From contig SXOY01000133.1 of the NCBI GenBank assembly GCA_005776545.1, positions 1-8,702 on the forward strand: a stretch of DNA of 8,702 nucleotides. Direction: 5' to 3'. Of the stretch, positions 6,132-8,702 are shown piece by piece. Every line of letters starts with the position of its first letter. Position 1 is the first letter of the stretch. The notes beneath the pieces were generated by a model. That model ran no database searches and was not told the origin of the DNA. It saw only the letters and a program-made list of their open reading frames with translations. Position numbers and translations under genes: made by a program. The stretch is from Planctomycetia bacterium. Its GTDB lineage: Bacteria > Planctomycetota > Phycisphaerae > Phycisphaerales > UBA1924.

Positions 6132-6149
6132 TTGGCACAGATCTTGCAT
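6132..6149 (+). promoter_or_regulatory. Sigma-54 (-24/-12) promoter of the tetraheme cytochrome
   Basis: TTGGCAC-AGATC-TTGCA matches the sigma-54 consensus (TGGCACG-N4-TTGCW) at all strongly conserved positions except the G after CAC. GG (6134-6135) and GC (6146-6147) are exactly 10 bases apart. The predicted start is near 6159, giving a leader of about 77 bases before the ATG at 6236. The same motif recurs at 6989. Confidence 0.7.
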
Positions 6150-6235
6150 CATTATTGATGTCTAGTCGTCTTGTGGTCAGTGGATTCTTGGACGGACCAG
6201 AGATCCCCGGCCCATGTTTGTGAAAGGAAGATTCA

Positions 6236-6856
6236 ATGAAACTCTCTACTCTCCTAATCGGATCTCTCGCACTCGCTGGCATTTGCGGCACCGCACAGGC
6301 ACAGATCACAAATTCTGCCCACGATTTCAGCTCATACAGCTGGTCGGGTGGCGAAATTTGCCGTCCATGCCATACTCCTCACTTTGGTAACATGGCTGCT
6401 GGCCGGCTCTGGAACCACACACTTTCGACAGCGACTTACACCCTCTTCGGCGGCACCAGCGGCACATCAGCCGACTTTGATCGCGAAAGCCGCCTCTGCC
6501 TCTCCTGCCATGACGGTACTGTGGCCCTCGACAGCTTTGGTGGCATGACTGGTACGAACTTCATTCCCGGTGGAGCAAACATCGGTACCGACTTGAGCAA
6601 CGATCACCCCATCGGTGCCGAAGCGATTTACCCAACCACCACCAGCACTCGCTTCAATCCACAAACCACCGATCACAAGGTGACAAGTACATGGGGCAGC
6701 CTGCGGTTGAAATCCTGGACCGACACCGCAGGTATCGAACAATTCGTGGTGGGCTGCCGCACATGCCACAATGTGCACAACAGTGGTAATTACGACCACA
6801 TGCTGTACTTTAGCAACGCATCGAGCCATCTCTGTCTTACTTGCCACATCAAGTAA
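6236..6856 (+). CDS. Periplasmic tetraheme c-type cytochrome
   Basis: This 206-residue protein has a clean signal peptide (1-22, TAQA|Q) and four CXXCH motifs: CRPCH 42-46, CLSCH 88-92, CRTCH 174-178 and CLTCH 200-204. The first lies in 'SGGEICRPCHTPH', a pattern common in small periplasmic multiheme cytochromes. Eight other histidines (29, 49, 61, 124, 147, 181, 188, 198) are available as distal ligands. Its C-terminal two thirds parallels the divergent hexaheme protein: C-x-S-C-H-D-G-T, then DHP(I/V)G, a C-x-T-C-H, and a closing 'SN..S.LCL.CH'. The two are probably paralogues exchanging electrons in the same chain, which is inference. The start is supported by AAAGGAAG, whose core AGGA lies 7 bases before the ATG. 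It is preceded by a sigma-54 promoter and followed by an intrinsic terminator, so it appears to be a single-gene unit. Confidence 0.9.
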   Translation: MKLSTLLIGSLALAGICGTAQAQITNSAHDFSSYSWSGGEICRPCHTPHFGNMAAGRLWNHTLSTATYTLFGGTSGTSADFDRESRLCLSCHDGTVALDSFGGMTGTNFIPGGANIGTDLSNDHPIGAEAIYPTTTSTRFNPQTTDHKVTSTWGSLRLKSWTDTAGIEQFVVGCRTCHNVHNSGNYDHMLYFSNASSHLCLTCHIK

Positions 6857-6900
6857 TCGCAGAGTCGGAGCTCGGCTAAGTCCAGCCTGTTTTACACGCG

Positions 6901-6939
6901 CGTTCCGGTCGCCTCTGCAGCGACCGGAGCGTTTTTTTT
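6901..6939 (+). terminator. Strong intrinsic terminator after the tetraheme gene
   Basis: A 12-bp stem (6901-6912 with 6920-6931, containing one G-T wobble) closes a 7-base loop and is followed by eight T residues (6932-6939). It lies 44 bases after the tetraheme stop and ends that transcript, so the next gene needs its own promoter. Confidence 0.93.
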
Positions 6940-6988
6940 CTGCCTCGTGATTCCTGCCGCTGCACTTGACCCCAAATAACGCGCCGAG

Positions 6989-7005
6989 TTGGCACCGCAT
7001 TTGCA
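6989..7005 (+). promoter_or_regulatory. Second sigma-54 (-24/-12) promoter, before the NHL-cytochrome gene
   Basis: TTGGCAC-CGCAT-TTGCA has GG (6991-6992) and GC (7003-7004) exactly 10 bases apart and agrees with the element at 6132 at the conserved positions. The expected start is about 7016, within two bases of the ATG at 7018. It lies between the upstream terminator and the gene, where a promoter is required. Confidence 0.62.
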
Positions 7006-7017
7006 CACTTCCCAATT

Positions 7018-8702
7018 ATGGCAAACTCAAATTCCCCCAAGGTCAGGTCTTTCCAGCGAGTTCTCTTTGTTGCAGGAATCACGGCAACGAGCCTGTTCTC
7101 ACTTCCAGGGTGTTCATCTGGACCAAGTACCGCGCCTCGGGCAACAACTACCTCCAAGTTCTCTTTTTGGCCCTTGGCTCCAGATGAGCCGCGAATTCAA
7201 TTCCTGGGGGCATTCAATTCCAGCGAGGATGTCGCTCCAACCCAGTCTACCGGACTAGAGAAGATCGTGTTTGGAGCAGAAGCTGTGCGACCGGCGTTTG
7301 TGAATAAGCCATATGGGGTCGCAATACGGGACGGCAAGATCTATGTGTGTGACATTCGCGCCAAAGCGCTCGTTGTTATGGACCTTGCCAAAAAGCAGAC
7401 CCGACTGGTTGGTGTCACCGGAACAACAAGGTTGGAGCGACCAGTCGCGGTAGCAATCGCCGACGACGGCATGATCTTCGTCGCCGATGGAATTCACGGC
7501 GCAATCCTCGTCTTTGATCGCAACGAACGCTTCGTTCGCTCAATCTCCATTCCAAAGCTCAAGCCAGCATCACTTGCGATGAGCGGCGATCGCCTGTATG
7601 TCGCCGATATGGGGCGCCAACAAATATTGATTGTTGACAGCAAGAGTGGCCAGCAGATTGGCGAAATAGGCAGCGTTGGCGATGAACCCGGTCAGTTTCG
7701 CCTCCCCATCGGAGTCTCGACCGACAAAGCCGGAAACGTATACGTCGCTGACATGATGCGTTGTAATGTTCAGAAGTTCTCCGCATCAGGTTCGTTCGTG
7801 TCGACCGTCGGCGTCCAAGGTGACCATGCGGGTGGTTTCGCTCGACCAAAACACCTTGCTCTTGATAGCGACGGCATTATGTATGTCGTAGACAGCAGCT
7901 TTCAGAATGTACAGATGTTTGACGGCGAGTTCAACCTGCTTATGCACTTTGGTGCCGCCGGCGATTTCCCCGGTGCCATGAATCTCCCGGTTGGCATCGC
8001 CGTCACTGACACTGGCATCGAGTTCTTCAAAGACCGCCTCCATCCGGGCTTTGCCGCAAAACGCCTCATCGTTGTGGCAAATCAGTTCGGCGATAGCAAA
8101 ATCTCCATTTACGCGATGGGGGAACGCAAGTCCAATTACGCTCTCTCTGATCTCTCTGCTGCTGCCGCCGATGTTCAATCAGGCGTGGGCACACCTTCGG
8201 CTGAGGCCCTCAAATTCCAGAACATTGGCGGCGTAGAACCTGGTCCAGATGGAACAGTCCCCGATTCGCCCCAGGAACCTGCGGCCGACCCGCTGCCACC
8301 AACGGTGCCACAGCCCCCCACAAAGTTAACCGGGGCGGACTCCAAGCGGATGAAACAAACTGCACACATTGCTGCCCCGTCCCAATATCACAAGTATTGG
8401 AAGAGCGTTGCATCACTGATGGCGCTGGCCGCGGTGTTCTGTATCTGGACCAGTTGCACTGTGACAAAAAGCAACTACCCTACGTTGAGCTTCTTATTTG
8501 ACGGGGTGCCCAACCCCGATGCACCCGCCGCTGGAACTGGGAAACCCGGTGACACTGCGATCGCAGCGATTGTCGTAGAACACCCGCCATTCAAGGAAGA
8601 AAAGTGCGAGGCATGTCATAAGACTCAATACCGCCCCTCTCGCAACGACCCCAGTGCATGTCTCAGTTGTCACAAAGGGCTGACCGACAAACACACGTGG
8701 AC
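7018..8702 (+). CDS. NHL-repeat lipoprotein fused in frame to a CXXCH cytochrome (3' end cut by window)
   Basis: The frame is open from the ATG at 7018 to the window end (561 codons) with no stop. Residues 1-31 are a lipoprotein signal peptide with lipobox LPGC (Cys32). Residues 96-370 contain six NHL-type repeats ('KPYGVAI..GKIYVCD', 'RPVAVAI..GMIFVAD', 'RLYVADMGRQQI', 'RLPIGVS..GNVYVAD', 'RPKHLAL..GIMYVVD', 'LPVGIAV'), predicting a six-bladed propeller. A Pro-rich linker (about 400-440) follows. From Met445 the sequence looks like a new exported protein: a hydrophobic span 463-479 ends at Cys480 and is followed by 'LSFLFDGVPNPD', a signature I associate with planctomycete and delta-proteobacterial cytochromes, then CEACH (530-534) and CLSCH (548-552). 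More haem motifs may follow. The start is forced: an in-frame stop lies at 6967, no other start codon follows before the lipobox, and there is no Shine-Dalgarno. The role is probably extracytoplasmic electron transfer or scaffold. Confidence 0.82.
   Translation, partial: MANSNSPKVRSFQRVLFVAGITATSLFSLPGCSSGPSTAPRATTTSKFSFWPLAPDEPRIQFLGAFNSSEDVAPTQSTGLEKIVFGAEAVRPAFVNKPYGVAIRDGKIYVCDIRAKALVVMDLAKKQTRLVGVTGTTRLERPVAVAIADDGMIFVADGIHGAILVFDRNERFVRSISIPKLKPASLAMSGDRLYVADMGRQQILIVDSKSGQQIGEIGSVGDEPGQFRLPIGVSTDKAGNVYVADMMRCNVQKFSASGSFVSTVGVQGDHAGGFARPKHLALDSDGIMYVVDSSFQNVQMFDGEFNLLMHFGAAGDFPGAMNLPVGIAVTDTGIEFFKDRLHPGFAAKRLIVVANQFGDSKISIYAMGERKSNYALSDLSAAAADVQSGVGTPSAEALKFQNIGGVEPGPDGTVPDSPQEPAADPLPPTVPQPPTKLTGADSKRMKQTAHIAAPSQYHKYWKSVASLMALAAVFCIWTSCTVTKSNYPTLSFLFDGVPNPDAPAAGTGKPGDTAIAAIVVEHPPFKEEKCEACHKTQYRPSRNDPSACLSCHKGLTDKHTW
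8350..8702 (+). other. Cytochrome-like C-terminal part with its own signal-like start
   Basis: From the in-frame ATG at 8350 the sequence reads like an independent protein N-terminus: a polar and basic start, a hydrophobic span, then Cys (TSC, a poor lipobox) and two CXXCH motifs at 8605-8619 and 8659-8673. Only a weak GCGG precedes this ATG, so separate initiation is possible but not well supported. It is either a domain of the longer protein, anchored by the internal span, or a second gene whose separating stop codon is missing. Confidence 0.55.

Noticed and set aside
6467..7015. Minus-strand open frame (182 codons) opposite the tetraheme cytochrome
   Set aside because: It crosses the terminator and the sigma-54 element and overlaps a clear multiheme cytochrome. 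The translation is low-complexity and without motifs.

Overview
The window looks like a chromosomal segment from a planctomycete, most likely of the Phycisphaerae. The main reason is the first gene, a secreted YWTD beta-propeller whose C-terminus has two dockerin-like calcium loops and ends in Gly-Cys. That tail is typical of secreted proteins in that class. Moderate GC content and the abundance of multiheme c-type cytochromes fit. The assignment is inference, because there is no rRNA or other marker gene.

Layout. Positions 1-229 hold no gene I can support. Positions 230-1267 (+) encode the secreted YWTD propeller. Converging on it is a soluble hybrid histidine kinase with a PAS-PAS-HisKA-HATPase-receiver layout (1316-3253, -). 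A 146-base divergent gap with a strong inverted repeat separates the kinase from a small lipoprotein (3400-4026, +). The lipoprotein's 3' end overlaps a ccmD-like gene (4013-4207, -), which is translationally coupled to ccmC (4204-4890, -). From 5144 onward the window is a cytochrome locus: a hexaheme cytochrome (5144-5956, -), a 279-base divergent control region, a tetraheme cytochrome (6236-6856, +) with a strong intrinsic terminator, and an open frame from 7018 past the window end. That last frame joins a six-bladed NHL-propeller lipoprotein to a second membrane/lipoprotein-like signal and a CXXCH cytochrome domain.

How the parts fit. CcmC and CcmD handle haem for c-type cytochrome maturation, and three exported multiheme cytochrome genes lie beside them, so the right half is probably an electron-transfer module of the periplasm or outer surface. 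Two close matches to the sigma-54 (-24/-12) promoter precede the tetraheme gene and the NHL-cytochrome gene, each with exact GG-N10-GC spacing. They suggest that the module is activated by an enhancer-binding protein. A pair of inverted repeats upstream of the first promoter could be its binding site. The second promoter would start transcription almost at the ATG, which has no Shine-Dalgarno, so that mRNA may be leaderless. The hexaheme gene's leader can fold into a long hairpin followed by a second hairpin that covers its Shine-Dalgarno, so it may be controlled at translation. No complete new defence or mobile system is visible. The most interesting material is this cytochrome control region and the NHL-cytochrome fusion.
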